A DNA stretch of 64,000 nt from Paracoccaceae bacterium (GTDB lineage Bacteria > Pseudomonadota > Alphaproteobacteria > Rhodobacterales > Rhodobacteraceae): assembly GCA_027486345.1 (NCBI GenBank), contig JAIXPH010000036.1, positions 124,001-188,000 of the forward strand, read 5' to 3'. A model generated the notes under the pieces. It searched no databases. It worked only from the letters and a program-made list of their open reading frames with translations, and was not told the DNA's origin. This document shows positions 35,515 through 44,778 of this stretch, piece by piece; position 1 is the first letter of the stretch, and every line of letters begins with the position of its first letter. Both the position numbers and the translations under genes were made by a program.

Positions 35515-36299
35515 TGGTCTTTCCGGCGGATCATGATCGGGGCGAAGGTGTCGCCTTGGCGCAATTCCAACTGCCCGCGTTTGGCCAGTTCCAAGACGGC
35601 GGCGAAATGCGCGGCAGTGGCAGAGCGGCGGCGCATCGGGTTGCTGTCCCAGCCTTCGGGCAAGAAGCCCTCCAGATCCGACCATTCGCCCGCATAGCCG
35701 ATCAGACCGCGCATCCGCTCCATCGCCTGTTCGGGGGTGAAGACATGGTCGCGGTCCATCACGAACGGGCGGAATTCGTCTTTGGTGCGGATGCGGGCAT
35801 AGGCGCGCATCAGGTCCAGCAGGGTAGCGCTGTAGGTGACGGTGCGGTGACGCACCACGGCATCCGGCGCGCCACGGGCAAAGAAATCGCGCCCCAACTG
35901 ATCGCGCGCCATCAGCCGCGCCGCAGCCTCGCGCATCGCCGACAGGCGTTCCAACTGAAAGGCCAGATGCGCGGCAAGGTCCTCGGCGCTGGGGCCGTCG
36001 TCGGTGGGATCGGGGGGCAGCAGCAGGCGGGATTTGAGGAAGGCCAGCCACGCCGCCATCACCAGATAATCGGCGGCCAGTTCGATCCGCAGGGCGCGGA
36101 CCTTTTCGACGAAGCCAAGGTATTGCTCGGCCAGTTGCAGCACGGAAATCCGGCGCAGGTCCACCTTTTGCGTGCGCGACAGTGTCAGCAGCAGGTCAAG
36201 CGGCCCCTCGAACCCGTCCACATCGACGATCAGCGCCTCTGCCGCCATGCGGTCGGCAGGGGCGAGGCGTTCGGGCGTGGACCAATCGTCCTCAGCCAT
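35511..36299 (-). CDS. scpA: Segregation and condensation protein A
   Basis: 262 residues. The kleisin N-terminus FEGPLDLLLTLSRTQKVDLR is diagnostic, and the C-terminal winged helix ends in ELRQGDTFAPIMIRR. It bridges the SMC heads. It overlaps nagZ by 8 nt and scpB by 4 nt, so the three are translationally coupled. Confidence 0.94.
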   Translation of the reverse strand: MAEDDWSTPERLAPADRMAAEALIVDVDGFEGPLDLLLTLSRTQKVDLRRISVLQLAEQYLGFVEKVRALRIELAADYLVMAAWLAFLKSRLLLPPDPTDDGPSAEDLAAHLAFQLERLSAMREAAARLMARDQLGRDFFARGAPDAVVRHRTVTYSATLLDLMRAYARIRTKDEFRPFVMDRDHVFTPEQAMERMRGLIGYAGEWSDLEGFLPEGWDSNPMRRRSATAAHFAAVLELAKRGQLELRQGDTFAPIMIRRKDQ

Positions 36300-37296
36300 G
36301 CGGCAGACCGTCGAATTCGCGGATCAGCGCGGCGATGTCGGCCTCATCGGGCGTGCGGCGCTGCGCGAGGGCAGCCCGGGCGCGAACGCGGGTCGCGTCG
36401 CCCATGTCACCAGCGGCGGCGGCGACGGCCTGCATCTGGGCGAAATCACCCTTGCAATGCAGGGCGATGTCACAGCCCGCCGCGATGGCGCGCGCGGTGC
36501 GTTCGGTCAGGTCACCCGCCAGCGCATCCATGTTGAGGTCATCCGTCATCAAGAGGCCCTGAAAGCCGATCTGGTCGCGGATCACGCCCATCATGATGGT
36601 CGACTGGGTGGCCGGGTGGTCCGGGTCATGCGCAGCAAAGACGATATGCGCGGTCATCGCCATCGGCAGGTCCGCCAGCGCGGCAAAGGGCGCGAAATCG
36701 GTGACCGTCAGCGTCTCTGTATCCACCGTCACGGTGGGCAGGTCGTGATGCGTGTCCTGCGTCGCGCGGCCATGGCCGGGCAAATGCTTGGCCACGGGCA
36801 GCACGCCCCCCGCCAGATGGCCATCCGCCACGGCGCGCGACATGGCGCTGACAGTGGCGGCGTCCGACCCATAGCAGCGGTTGCGCAGGAAGGGGTGGGT
36901 GGCATCTCCCGCGATATCGGCGCAAGGCGCGCAATTGGCATCAATGCCCACGGCGCGCAATTCATCCGCGATGATCCGCGCGCGCAGCCACATCGCGCGG
37001 GCGGCCTGCGGTCCGGCTTGCGCCACCTGATCCAAGGGCGGTAGCCATTCGCGCCAATGCGGCGCGCGCAGGCGCTGGACGCGCCCGCCCTCCTGATCCA
37101 CCAGAATGGGCGCATCGCGGCCCACGGCAGCCCTCAGATCGCCGGTCAGGCGGCGCAGTTGATCCGGAGTTTCGACATTGCGGGCGAAGATGATGAAGCC
37201 GAAGGGATCGTAATCGCGGAAGAAATCACGCTCCTGCGGGGTCAGCACGGGCCCGGCACAGCCGAAGATCGCCGCCCCAGAGCCGATCGCCGTCAT
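36292..37296 (-). CDS. nagZ: Beta-N-acetylhexosaminidase (GH3)
   Basis: 334 residues from ATG 37296. GH3/NagZ motifs are ILVDQEGGRVQRL, the catalytic KHLPGHGRATQDTHHD loop, and MTDDLNMDAL containing the nucleophile Asp. It removes GlcNAc from anhydromuropeptides in the cytoplasm during peptidoglycan recycling. Its ATG overlaps the SPOR gene stop. The longer start at 37317 lies inside the previous gene. Confidence 0.93.
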   Translation of the reverse strand: MTAIGSGAAIFGCAGPVLTPQERDFFRDYDPFGFIIFARNVETPDQLRRLTGDLRAAVGRDAPILVDQEGGRVQRLRAPHWREWLPPLDQVAQAGPQAARAMWLRARIIADELRAVGIDANCAPCADIAGDATHPFLRNRCYGSDAATVSAMSRAVADGHLAGGVLPVAKHLPGHGRATQDTHHDLPTVTVDTETLTVTDFAPFAALADLPMAMTAHIVFAAHDPDHPATQSTIMMGVIRDQIGFQGLLMTDDLNMDALAGDLTERTARAIAAGCDIALHCKGDFAQMQAVAAAAGDMGDATRVRARAALAQRRTPDEADIAALIREFDGLPHG

Positions 37297-38414
37297 CTGT
37301 GCACCACGGGGATGCAAGTGCCGTTGCGTTCGACAATCTCGGTGCAGAAATCGCGCGAGGCATCCTCGCCCTCAAACCCTGCCGCGCGGAGGCGGTAGAA
37401 ACTACGCCCGCCGCTGGTGGCCGACTGGATCACCATCGCCTTGCCCAGCATCAGATCGGCATAGGCATTGCCCATCCGCACCCATTCGGCCCGCGCCTGT
37501 TCGGGCGAGTCGAAGGCTCCCAATTGCGCAAGGCGCGTGCCCGCCGTCAGGGTCGTGGGGTCGATCTCGGTCACCGGCAGCGGGGCCTGTCCGTCAATGC
37601 CGAGTTCTGCCGGCAAGGGGGCGCTGGCCGGACGGGCGCGGGGCCGGGTCGGCGCCGCAGAGGTGGACAGCGTCTCCGCATCCGTCGCAAGGGCGGCAGG
37701 AGACAGGGTCGCATCCATCGCCACCACATCCTCAGTCGAGGAGTCATTCGCCAAAGCCTCGGCCAGCGCGGCCGCCACGGCATCATCGCTTTGCGCCTGA
37801 CCCTCAGGCAGGACGGGGGCGGCGGGATTGGCCAAGACCGCACCGGAGAGGCTGGGATCGCTCAGCAACGCTGTTTGCGTCTGCGGCGCGGCAGGCAAGG
37901 CCGGTCCGGGGATCGGTGCAAGACCATCGACCGGTGCAATCGCCGCGGCGGCCATCGCCGCAGTCGGGTCGGGCGCGGGTGCCGACGGATCGGTCAGGCC
38001 TGCGACATCCTCATCCGTCAGTTCCACCGGCGCCGGCGCCAGCACCAGCCGATCCGCAGGCGGCGCGGCAACGCCGATGGCGGCGATGTCATTCACGGCC
38101 AGACCCTGATGGTCGACCACCTCACCACCCGGATTTTCCGGCTGGATTCGCATCGGCTCCTTGGAGGCCGCGATCACCGGCACGCCATGCGCACCGCGCA
38201 CCGCCGCGTCATAGCCCCAGAGCCCCAGCCAGCCCACCAGACCGACCGAGGCGACCGCCCCCCCGATGTGGATCAGCCGCGAGAGGCGCGAAGGCGACAG
38301 GAAAGCGGGCATGGTGTCACCATACCCGGCGTCAAAATCGTCGTAGTCCGCGTCTGCCATGCTCTGCCCCGCCGCGGGTTCAGGAGGGCCTGTCCCGCTG
38401 TCTTGCCTGTTCAC
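37293..38414 (-). CDS. SPOR-domain membrane protein
   Basis: 373 residues if GTG 38414 is used; ATG 38360 (MADADYDDFDAG) is an equally plausible start. A single transmembrane helix (LIHIGGAVASVGLVGWLGLW) is followed by a long Pro/Ala/Asp-rich periplasmic linker and a C-terminal SPOR domain (GTRLAQLGAFDSPEQARAEW). SPOR domains bind denuded peptidoglycan at division sites. It lies between argS and nagZ, a standard Rhodobacteraceae order. Confidence 0.88.
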   Translation of the reverse strand: MNRQDSGTGPPEPAAGQSMADADYDDFDAGYGDTMPAFLSPSRLSRLIHIGGAVASVGLVGWLGLWGYDAAVRGAHGVPVIAASKEPMRIQPENPGGEVVDHQGLAVNDIAAIGVAAPPADRLVLAPAPVELTDEDVAGLTDPSAPAPDPTAAMAAAAIAPVDGLAPIPGPALPAAPQTQTALLSDPSLSGAVLANPAAPVLPEGQAQSDDAVAAALAEALANDSSTEDVVAMDATLSPAALATDAETLSTSAAPTRPRARPASAPLPAELGIDGQAPLPVTEIDPTTLTAGTRLAQLGAFDSPEQARAEWVRMGNAYADLMLGKAMVIQSATSGGRSFYRLRAAGFEGEDASRDFCTEIVERNGTCIPVVHR

Positions 38415-38434
38415 GCCGGGCGGTCGCTGTTGGA

Positions 38435-40177
38435 TCAGCGCATTTCCTCGACCGGAGTGACGCCAAGAATACCAAGACCTGCGGAAATGACAACGGAAAC
38501 GGCCCGTGCGAGGGCGATTTTCGCCTGTGTCACGCCCGCATCCTCTTGCACGAAGCGCAAGGAGGCGTCGTCATTGCCCCGGTTCCACAGCCCGTGCAAG
38601 TCAGAGGCGAGTTCGTAAAGGTAGAACGCCACCCGGTGCGGTTCGTTGTTGCGTGCGGCAATCTCCACCAGACGCGGCCATTCGGCGATCTTCTTGGCCA
38701 TGGTCAGTTCGGCCTCATGGCCCAGATGGGTCAGATCGGCAGCGGCCAGCGTGGCGTCATCCACCGCAACCCCGGCGTCGCGGGCACGGCGCAGGACTGA
38801 GTTCACCCGCGCATTGGCGTATTGGACGTAAAAGACCGGATTGTCCTTGGACTGCTCCAGCACCTTGTCAAAGTCGAAATCCAGCGCCGCATCGTTCTTG
38901 CGCGTCAGCATGACAAAGCGGGTCACATCGGCCCCGGCCTGTTCCACCACATCGCGCAGGGTGACAAAGGTCCCTGCCCGCTTGGACATCTTGAACGGTT
39001 CGCCGTTTTTGTAGAGCTTCACCAGTTGGATCAGCTTGATGTCCAAGGGCACGCGCCCCCCCGACAGGGCCGAAACCGCCGCCTTCATCCGCTTGACGTA
39101 ACCGCCGTGATCAGCGCCGAAAATGTCGATCAACTGGTCAAAGCCACGTTTGACCTTGTTGTAGTGATAGGCGATGTCGGGGGCGAAATAGGTCCATGCG
39201 CCGTCTGACTTCTGCACCGGACGGTCCACATCATCGCCATGCGCGGTGGAGCGGAACAGGGTCTGCACCCGCGGCTCCCAATCCTCGGGCTCCTTGCCCT
39301 TGGGCGGTTCCAGCGTGCCTTCATAGATCAGGTCCATGTCGCGCAGGGTCTGGATCGCGGCCTCGATCTCACCCGTTCCATAAAGCGCCTTTTCGGAGGA
39401 ATAGACATCCATCTGCACGCCCAGAAGTTTCAGGTCGTCGCGGATCATGTCCATCATCATCGCGGTGGCGAATTCGCGGACATCGGAAAGCCAATACTGC
39501 TCGCCCTTGTCCAAAAGGCTGTCGCCATACTTGGCTTTCAGCGCCTCACCGACCGGAATCAGGTAATCGCCGGGATAAAGCCCCTCGACGATGGCAGGCT
39601 CCAGCCCATGCGCCTCGCGGTAGCGTTCATAGGCGGAGCGGGCCAGCACATCGACCTGCGCGCCGCCGTCATTTATGTAATATTCCCGCGTCACATCCCA
39701 GCCGGAAAAGGCCAAAAGCCGCGCCAGCGCGTCGCCGAAGACCGCGCCACGGGTATGGCCCACGTGCATCGGCCCGGTGGGATTGGCAGAAACGAATTCG
39801 ACGTTGACCTTCAGGCCTGCCCCGATCTTGGACCGGCCAAAGTTCACGCCCTGCATCAGGGCCGAGCGCACCAGCCCATGCCAGAGCGCGGGCGACAGCC
39901 GCAGGTTCAGAAAGCCCGGCCCGGCCACATCGGCACCAAGGATGCGCGGATCGGCCATCAACTTGGCGGCCAGCGCTTCGGCAATGGCGCGGGGTGGCAG
40001 GCCTGCGGGTTTGGCCAGCACCATCGCGGCATTGGTGGCCATGTCGCCATGGGCGGCATCGCGCGGCGGTTCCACCGCCACCGCCGTCAGGTCCAACCAT
40101 TTGGGCAAGGTGCCCTCACCGGCCATTTCGCCAAGCGATGCGATCACCAGGTCGCGGATGTCGGAAAAGAGGTTCAT
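38435..40177 (-). CDS. argS: Arginyl-tRNA synthetase
   Basis: 580 residues from ATG 40177 ([11 protein letters not shown]), with AGGA upstream. The class I HIGH motif appears as [15 protein letters not shown] and KMSKR as [15 protein letters not shown]; an N-terminal additional domain and an anticodon-binding DALR domain are present. It charges tRNA-Arg. It begins the operon argS-SPOR-nagZ-scpA-scpB-small protein. Confidence 0.96.
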   Translation of the reverse strand: MNLFSDIRDLVIASLGEMAGEGTLPKWLDLTAVAVEPPRDAAHGDMATNAAMVLAKPAGLPPRAIAEALAAKLMADPRILGADVAGPGFLNLRLSPALWHGLVRSALMQGVNFGRSKIGAGLKVNVEFVSANPTGPMHVGHTRGAVFGDALARLLAFSGWDVTREYYINDGGAQVDVLARSAYERYREAHGLEPAIVEGLYPGDYLIPVGEALKAKYGDSLLDKGEQYWLSDVREFATAMMMDMIRDDLKLLGVQMDVYSSEKALYGTGEIEAAIQTLRDMDLIYEGTLEPPKGKEPEDWEPRVQTLFRSTAHGDDVDRPVQKSDGAWTYFAPDIAYHYNKVKRGFDQLIDIFGADHGGYVKRMKAAVSALSGGRVPLDIKLIQLVKLYKNGEPFKMSKRAGTFVTLRDVVEQAGADVTRFVMLTRKNDAALDFDFDKVLEQSKDNPVFYVQYANARVNSVLRRARDAGVAVDDATLAAADLTHLGHEAELTMAKKIAEWPRLVEIAARNNEPHRVAFYLYELASDLHGLWNRGNDDASLRFVQEDAGVTQAKIALARAVSVVISAGLGILGVTPVEEMR

Positions 40178-40257
40178 TTGATCAAGTCCTGTCCAGTCCC
40201 CTTGGGCAATGCCAGAGGGCACCGGACAGGTCAAGGTTTCGCGGGTTTTTCGCAGGC

Positions 40258-40785
40258 TCAGCGCCCGGTGGCACGCCAGTCGGCAAGGGCGGCGTTGTCC
40301 TCATCGCCCCCGCCGGGCGAGATGGACGCAGGGCCAGCGGGCGCGTCCACAGGGGCGGTGGCCATCAGGTCCGGCGGGACAGCGACGGCGCGGTTGCGAA
40401 AGTAATGCGTCTCGCGCGCGCCGAAGTAGAACGCCACCACCGCCCCCAGAAGCCACCACAGCGGCTCCGGCACCGCATTCAAGCCCACCATCCGCTGGGC
40501 AAAGGACAAGGGGTCCACCATGGCATAGGCAAACAGCCCAAGCGTGCCAAAGGCCAGCAGCGGGCGCGGCAGGCGGTTCAGGCCGTTGACAAAACGGTCA
40601 AACCAACCCTGCGGCGCGATCTGGTATTCCGCGCCCAGTTGCGCCAAGGCGGCTGTCTGCGCCTCGGCCGATAGCTCCATCCGGCGGGTGGCGGATGGAG
40701 TGAACACCTCGGCCACCTGCGCCACACCGCCCGCCACAGCCTGCACCGTGCCCGCATTGCCGAAGATTGCGCTGATCAGGCCCAT
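40258..40785 (-). CDS. Holin-family protein (gene transfer agent type)
   Basis: 175 residues. Hydrophobic helices at about 75-93 ([19 protein letters not shown]) and 107-122 ([15 protein letters not shown]) are followed by a polar tail ending at GR. The size and pairing with an N-acetylmuramidase fit the 3TM holin family, of which the R. capsulatus gene transfer agent holin is a member. It would permeabilise the inner membrane so that endolysin reaches the wall. Its start overlaps the muramidase stop by 10 nt. Confidence 0.82.
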   Translation of the reverse strand: MGLISAIFGNAGTVQAVAGGVAQVAEVFTPSATRRMELSAEAQTAALAQLGAEYQIAPQGWFDRFVNGLNRLPRPLLAFGTLGLFAYAMVDPLSFAQRMVGLNAVPEPLWWLLGAVVAFYFGARETHYFRNRAVAVPPDLMATAPVDAPAGPASISPGGGDEDNAALADWRATGR

Positions 40786-41387
40786 GCTTTGACCCTTTCC
40801 CGATGTTGTACCTCTGTCAGGTGATAGCGAGGCGAGATGAACTCTTCGGCCCGCGTGATCCAGCCGCCCTTGCCGCCATCGCGCCTGCGGGCGAATTTGC
40901 GGCTGGCGGGGCGGGCATCGCCCAATGCGTAGTAGAAGTTGCGCCGTGCGATCCCGTAGGCATCGGCCAGATGATCCGGCGCGGCCTTGGCGGCCTGTGC
41001 CGCCGCCGCCAGCGTTTCCGGCCCCAGCACCCCATCCGCGCGGCAGGGAAAGCCCATGCGGGCCAGCAGCTTTTGCAGGATGGTGATGGCATTGGCCCCG
41101 GCATTGACCTGCATGTCAAAGAGTGACGGTTGCAGGAGGTCGGGCAGGCCGCCCAGACCGGGGCGGGTGAAGTAGCGGTCCACGAAAATGTCCACGGCCT
41201 GACCGCGGGTCAGCGCCCGCACATCGGCGGCGTCCACGGTGCCATCACGGGTGAGGTCCAGCCCCAGTCGCCGCATCGTGTGGATGGTCACGCCATGGTT
41301 CGTCGCCCCGCCCGGATCATCGGGATCATCGACGAAGCCGCCCTCGCGGGCGACGATCTCTTCAGCTTGTTGTCGGATGGATTTCAT
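40776..41387 (-). CDS. Holin-associated N-acetylmuramidase (GH108-like endolysin)
   Basis: 203 residues. The N-terminal REGGFVDDPDDPGGATNHGV carries the catalytic Glu15 (EGG motif) of GH108/ZliS-type muramidases. A C-terminal peptidoglycan-binding-like region (LLARMGFPCRADGVLGPETL) follows. There is no signal peptide, so export would depend on the holin encoded next. This two-gene unit resembles the separately located lysis cassette of Rhodobacter gene transfer agents. Confidence 0.85.
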   Translation of the reverse strand: MKSIRQQAEEIVAREGGFVDDPDDPGGATNHGVTIHTMRRLGLDLTRDGTVDAADVRALTRGQAVDIFVDRYFTRPGLGGLPDLLQPSLFDMQVNAGANAITILQKLLARMGFPCRADGVLGPETLAAAAQAAKAAPDHLADAYGIARRNFYYALGDARPASRKFARRRDGGKGGWITRAEEFISPRYHLTEVQHRERVKAWA

Positions 41388-41422
41388 GGCCCCCCCTCTG
41401 CGGATCAGGGGGCCGAGGCTGC

Positions 41423-41451
41423 GCGGTCAGGGTTAACGCTCCCCTGACCGC
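41423..41451 (-). terminator. 10-bp hairpin downstream of ccmE
   Basis: GCGGTCAGGG (41423-41432) pairs exactly with CCCTGACCGC (41442-41451). It lies 9 bp past the ccmE stop and lacks a clear U-run, so termination strength is uncertain. A smaller CCCCCT/AGGGGG hairpin follows near 41393-41412. Confidence 0.5.
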
Positions 41452-41459
41452 CCGCGCGG

Positions 41460-41924
41460 TCAGTTGCCGTGTTCGACGTCCGAAATGTCGATGCCCTGCG
41501 CCTTCAGCGCGTCCACCACTTCCTTGGGCTTGTAGGTCTCATCATGTTTGGCAAGGATTTCGCTGGCGACGAAGACGCCGTTTTCCATCGTCCCCGTTGC
41601 CACCATCCCGGTGCCTTCCGAGAACAGATCCGGCAGGACCCCGGTATAGCTGATCGGGATTTCGGTCTTCGTGTCGGTGACCTTGAAGGTGATCGTCTCA
41701 CCCTGCCCGCGCACGATGCTGCCGACTTCGACCAACCCGCCGATGCGGAACACCTCGCCCTGCGCGGGGGGTTTTGTGACCACCTCTGTCGGGGAGCGGA
41801 AGAAGTTGATGGCATCCGCCGGCATCACCATCCAGATGCCAAAAGTTCCCACTGCCAGCATCCCCGCCAGAAAGGCGATCAACTGTACCCGCCGACGTTT
41901 CTTGAGGTTCTTCAACCCGGCCAT
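41460..41924 (-). CDS. ccmE: Cytochrome c maturation heme chaperone CcmE
   Basis: 154 residues. An N-terminal signal anchor (VQLIAFLAGMLAVGTFGIWM) is followed by a periplasmic OB fold. The heme-binding His127 is in AKHDETYKP with Tyr131. It receives heme from CcmABCD and passes it to CcmFH for attachment to apocytochrome c. It is separated from other ccm genes and sits 9 bp after argC; ccmE next to argC is frequent in this order. Confidence 0.95.
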   Translation of the reverse strand: MAGLKNLKKRRRVQLIAFLAGMLAVGTFGIWMVMPADAINFFRSPTEVVTKPPAQGEVFRIGGLVEVGSIVRGQGETITFKVTDTKTEIPISYTGVLPDLFSEGTGMVATGTMENGVFVASEILAKHDETYKPKEVVDALKAQGIDISDVEHGN

Positions 41925-41933
41925 GTCGTCTCC

Positions 41934-42974
41934 TTACGGGAAGACAGGGGCCAGCATCAGGCCCGCCGTTTCCTCGATCCCCAGCATCAGGTTGGCGTTC
42001 TGGATGGCCTGACCGGAAGAGCCCTTGGTCAGGTTGTCTAGGACCGCGATCACCACCGCCCGCCCCGGCAGACGGTCGCCGATCACCCCGATATGGCAGA
42101 AGTTGGACCCGGCGATGTCGCGTGTCGAGGGGAGTGCGCCAAAGGGTAGCACCTTGAGGAACGGCTCATCGGCATAAGCGGCGCTCAGCGTGTCATGCAC
42201 CTGCTTGGGGTCGCCCTTGACATAGGTGGTGGCAAGGATGCCCCGGTTCATCGGCAGAAGATGCGGCGTGAACTGGATATGGACCGGACGCCCGGCGATC
42301 TTGGAGAATTCCTGATCGAACTCGCCCAAGTGCCGATGCTTGCCGCCCGCGGAATAGCTGTGCGTGCCGCCCGACAGTTCGGCATGCAGCAGGTTTTCCT
42401 TCAAGGACCGCCCCGCGCCCGAGACTCCCGCCTTGAGGTCGATCAGGATGTTATCGATATCAATGACCCCCGCCGCGATCAGCGGGCGCAGCGCATATTG
42501 CCCCGTCGCCGCATTGCAGCCCGTGCCCGCGATCAGACGGCCCGCGCGGATGTCGTCGCGGTAGAATTCGGTCAGGCCATAGACCGCCTCCTTTTGCAGG
42601 TCGATGGCCGCATGGGGTTGGCCATACCACTTTTCATATTCCGCCGGGTCGCGCAGACGGAAATCCGCGCTCAGGTCCACGATCTTGAGGCTGCGGGGAA
42701 GTTGGCTGATCACCGCCTGCGTGGTGGCATGCGGCAGCGCACAAAAGCACAGGTCAATGGAGGAAAAATCAATCTCATCAATCTTGGTCAAGCGCGGCAG
42801 GTCGAGGTGGCGCAGAAAGGGGAACACCTCAGCCATCTGCATCCCGGCCTTGCGATCCGCCGACAACGCCGTGATCCGCAGCCCCGGATGGGTGGCGATC
42901 AGCCGAACAAGCTCGGCCCCCGTATAGCCCGAGGCCCCGAGGATGGCGACATTAGCAATCTTTGCGGCGGTCAT
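41934..42974 (-). CDS. argC: N-acetyl-gamma-glutamyl-phosphate reductase
   Basis: 346 residues from ATG 42974. The NADP-binding [15 protein letters not shown] and the catalytic Cys in [18 protein letters not shown] identify ArgC, third step of arginine synthesis. The frame could start at 43046, but the extra residues are unlike the family. It is co-oriented with ccmE. The DNA upstream changes to an AT-rich accessory segment. Confidence 0.95.
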   Translation of the reverse strand: MTAAKIANVAILGASGYTGAELVRLIATHPGLRITALSADRKAGMQMAEVFPFLRHLDLPRLTKIDEIDFSSIDLCFCALPHATTQAVISQLPRSLKIVDLSADFRLRDPAEYEKWYGQPHAAIDLQKEAVYGLTEFYRDDIRAGRLIAGTGCNAATGQYALRPLIAAGVIDIDNILIDLKAGVSGAGRSLKENLLHAELSGGTHSYSAGGKHRHLGEFDQEFSKIAGRPVHIQFTPHLLPMNRGILATTYVKGDPKQVHDTLSAAYADEPFLKVLPFGALPSTRDIAGSNFCHIGVIGDRLPGRAVVIAVLDNLTKGSSGQAIQNANLMLGIEETAGLMLAPVFP

Positions 42975-43117
42975 GGATGCCCCCCTGTGTGTGGATGCGC
43001 CCGGTCTAGGCGCGAGTGTGATGCGGGAAAAGGGAGCGAAGGGCAAGGGGGGCTACCCTTACTCGACATCCCTCGCCAAAAGGTCTGGGAAAACATCGAG
43101 GATAACAAACGAATTGG
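42975..43117. other. Boundary between core and AT-rich accessory DNA
   Basis: 143 bp without a supported gene. The left half is GC-rich (argC leader); from about 43,060 rightwards A/T content rises and stays high through the GGDEF gene. No repeat or attachment site is visible. Confidence 0.4.
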
Positions 43118-44098
43118 CTACTTCATGTCTGCCGCTCTACGAACGGCAAACAGTTCCCTTGCCTCAGCGTATGCAGACAGAGGCCACTTCCCAGCTTCAC
43201 CTTTGGTGATCTCGTCCGCGTCTGACCAAACAACTCGCATAGTGGCGTCCGGCAGAATAGCAGAACGTAGGGCATGGTGTGCCCGGTCTATAACATCCTG
43301 CTCCGAGTCATTTTTAAAAATCTTCACGACTGACGCCCGGAAAGATATCGCCCAATCCGTAGAGTTGATAATACTAAATTGAACAATTGGATTGATCGAC
43401 CGCTTAAGATCTCTCTCAACCCGATTTAAAAATCCAATTGCATCGGCGTGACTGCCACTAAGAACAATAAGAAACTCGTCACCTCCTGTGTATTTCCTGT
43501 ACGCACGCTTCCGAAGTTCATCTGGTGTCTGAAGGTCGCCAATCGGGTACTTATAAATACTTTCATTTCGGCGCATACTATCGTTTAAAGATCGTGCAAA
43601 AAGCTTAATGACGCTGTCTGCAGTCGTATATCCATACTTCTCGTTCAACTTTCGAAAATCTACTAGATCCATAAAGATTAAAAAGTGGTTTTGGAGTGGG
43701 TCAGGGTTCCTGCGCAACGCCTCAAGATCGTCACCAAATTGAATTTGGCTAGGGATCCCTGTTACAAAGTCGAGTCTTCGAAGCACTTCGGACTCACGAT
43801 ACTTTGCACGTTCATGTTCAATCGCCGTTTCATGGTTTTCGATTTTTGCTTTCATTTCCATTATAACTTCTTGCTTTCTATAGAGCAAGTAATTCACCCA
43901 ATAGAAAACGGCAAACGATAGCAATGATGAAATGAGCAAAAATCCAAAGACGTTGATCTGAACCGTTAAAACATACTTGACAGCGTCAGCGGCTACCTTA
44001 CTTAAGTTGGGAAACACAGTAACCGACGAGACTGCGCACCCCAAAAATGCACTAACAGCCCAAGCTGCAAACCTATTCACATCTTTCGGATCGAACAT
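43118..44098 (-). CDS. Membrane GGDEF-domain protein (putative diguanylate cyclase)
   Basis: 326 residues. Two transmembrane helices (about 11-30 and 47-70) are followed by a coiled coil (QEVIMEMKAKIENHETAIEH) and a GGDEF domain with an intact GGDEF at 205-209. LIFMDLVDFRKLNEKYGYTT supplies the metal-binding Asp. No RxxD inhibitory site precedes GGDEF, and about 15 extra residues precede it (PIGDLQTPDELRKRA). If active it makes c-di-GMP. Base composition (about 42% GC in a counted line) and codon use are unlike all neighbours, indicating transfer. Confidence 0.82.
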   Translation of the reverse strand: MFDPKDVNRFAAWAVSAFLGCAVSSVTVFPNLSKVAADAVKYVLTVQINVFGFLLISSLLSFAVFYWVNYLLYRKQEVIMEMKAKIENHETAIEHERAKYRESEVLRRLDFVTGIPSQIQFGDDLEALRRNPDPLQNHFLIFMDLVDFRKLNEKYGYTTADSVIKLFARSLNDSMRRNESIYKYPIGDLQTPDELRKRAYRKYTGGDEFLIVLSGSHADAIGFLNRVERDLKRSINPIVQFSIINSTDWAISFRASVVKIFKNDSEQDVIDRAHHALRSAILPDATMRVVWSDADEITKGEAGKWPLSAYAEARELFAVRRAADMK

Positions 44099-44194
44099 TA
44101 TGCCACCTTAACAGTTAACCACACCGAAACAAAAGATACATCTACGATTTTAATACTAGATTAGCCGTCGTTTGCGCTCCGGACAAGTCTGCAC

Positions 44195-44476
44195 TTACAA
44201 CCCCACCGCCCGCCGGAGTGCTGCGTTGATCCGCGACTGCCAGCCGGGACCATCGGCCTTGAAGGCCGCCAGCACCTCCGGGTCCAGCCGCAGGGTGGTG
44301 CTGACCTTGGTCACCGCCTCCTTGGGACGGCCACGCTGGACGATGGCCTTGTCGAACCGTTCAGTCCAATATGGGGTGGACATGTCGGGAATGTCATCGT
44401 CCGGCCGCGATGCCGGGTCATCCTCCTCCGCCAAGATCGCAGAGGTTTTGTCCATATCGGGCGCGTTCCCGGTCAT
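44195..44476 (-). CDS. brnA: BrnA-like antitoxin
   Basis: 93 residues; ATG 44455 is an alternative start. The C-terminal half TKVSTTLRLDPEVLAAFKAD followed by GPGWQSRINAALRR is the BrnA ribbon-helix-helix signature. It would neutralise BrnT and repress the operon. The gene overlaps brnT by 59 nt (or 38 nt with the shorter start), more than the few bases usual for such pairs. Confidence 0.85.
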   Translation of the reverse strand: MTGNAPDMDKTSAILAEEDDPASRPDDDIPDMSTPYWTERFDKAIVQRGRPKEAVTKVSTTLRLDPEVLAAFKADGPGWQSRINAALRRAVGL

Positions 44477-44708
44477 TTGCCTTCCTCATGCTGATGATGC
44501 GGCGGATGTCGCCGCGCGGGGTCCATGCGACGATGACCATCCTGCCGCCAAGGAGTCCAACCGAAAGGAAACGCGGCTCGCCATAATCGAACCGGTCATC
44601 CCGAAACGTGATGCAGGGGCCGGAAAGAACCCCTCCGGCATCCGCCATGTCGATCCCGCGCAGCGCCATGGTCTCGGCGCGCTTCACCGGATCATACTCG
44701 ATCCGCAT
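44418..44708 (-). CDS. brnT: BrnT-like toxin
   Basis: 96 residues from ATG 44708 (MRIEYDPVKRAETMALRGID). BrnT features include FRDDRFDYGEPRFLSVGLL and the C-terminal RIISMRKANDRERARY. BrnT is a RelE-fold ribonuclease that inhibits translation. It is first in the pair, the usual BrnTA order. The last few residues (NLCDLGGGG) extend past the family's normal end and cause the large overlap with brnA. Confidence 0.85.
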   Translation of the reverse strand: MRIEYDPVKRAETMALRGIDMADAGGVLSGPCITFRDDRFDYGEPRFLSVGLLGGRMVIVAWTPRGDIRRIISMRKANDRERARYGQNLCDLGGGG

Positions 44709-44778
44709 TTCTGTTACTACAATAAATTGCCCCACCCGGCCATCTTGCAGCAGGCTTGGTTAACGCGGGGTTAGCCCG

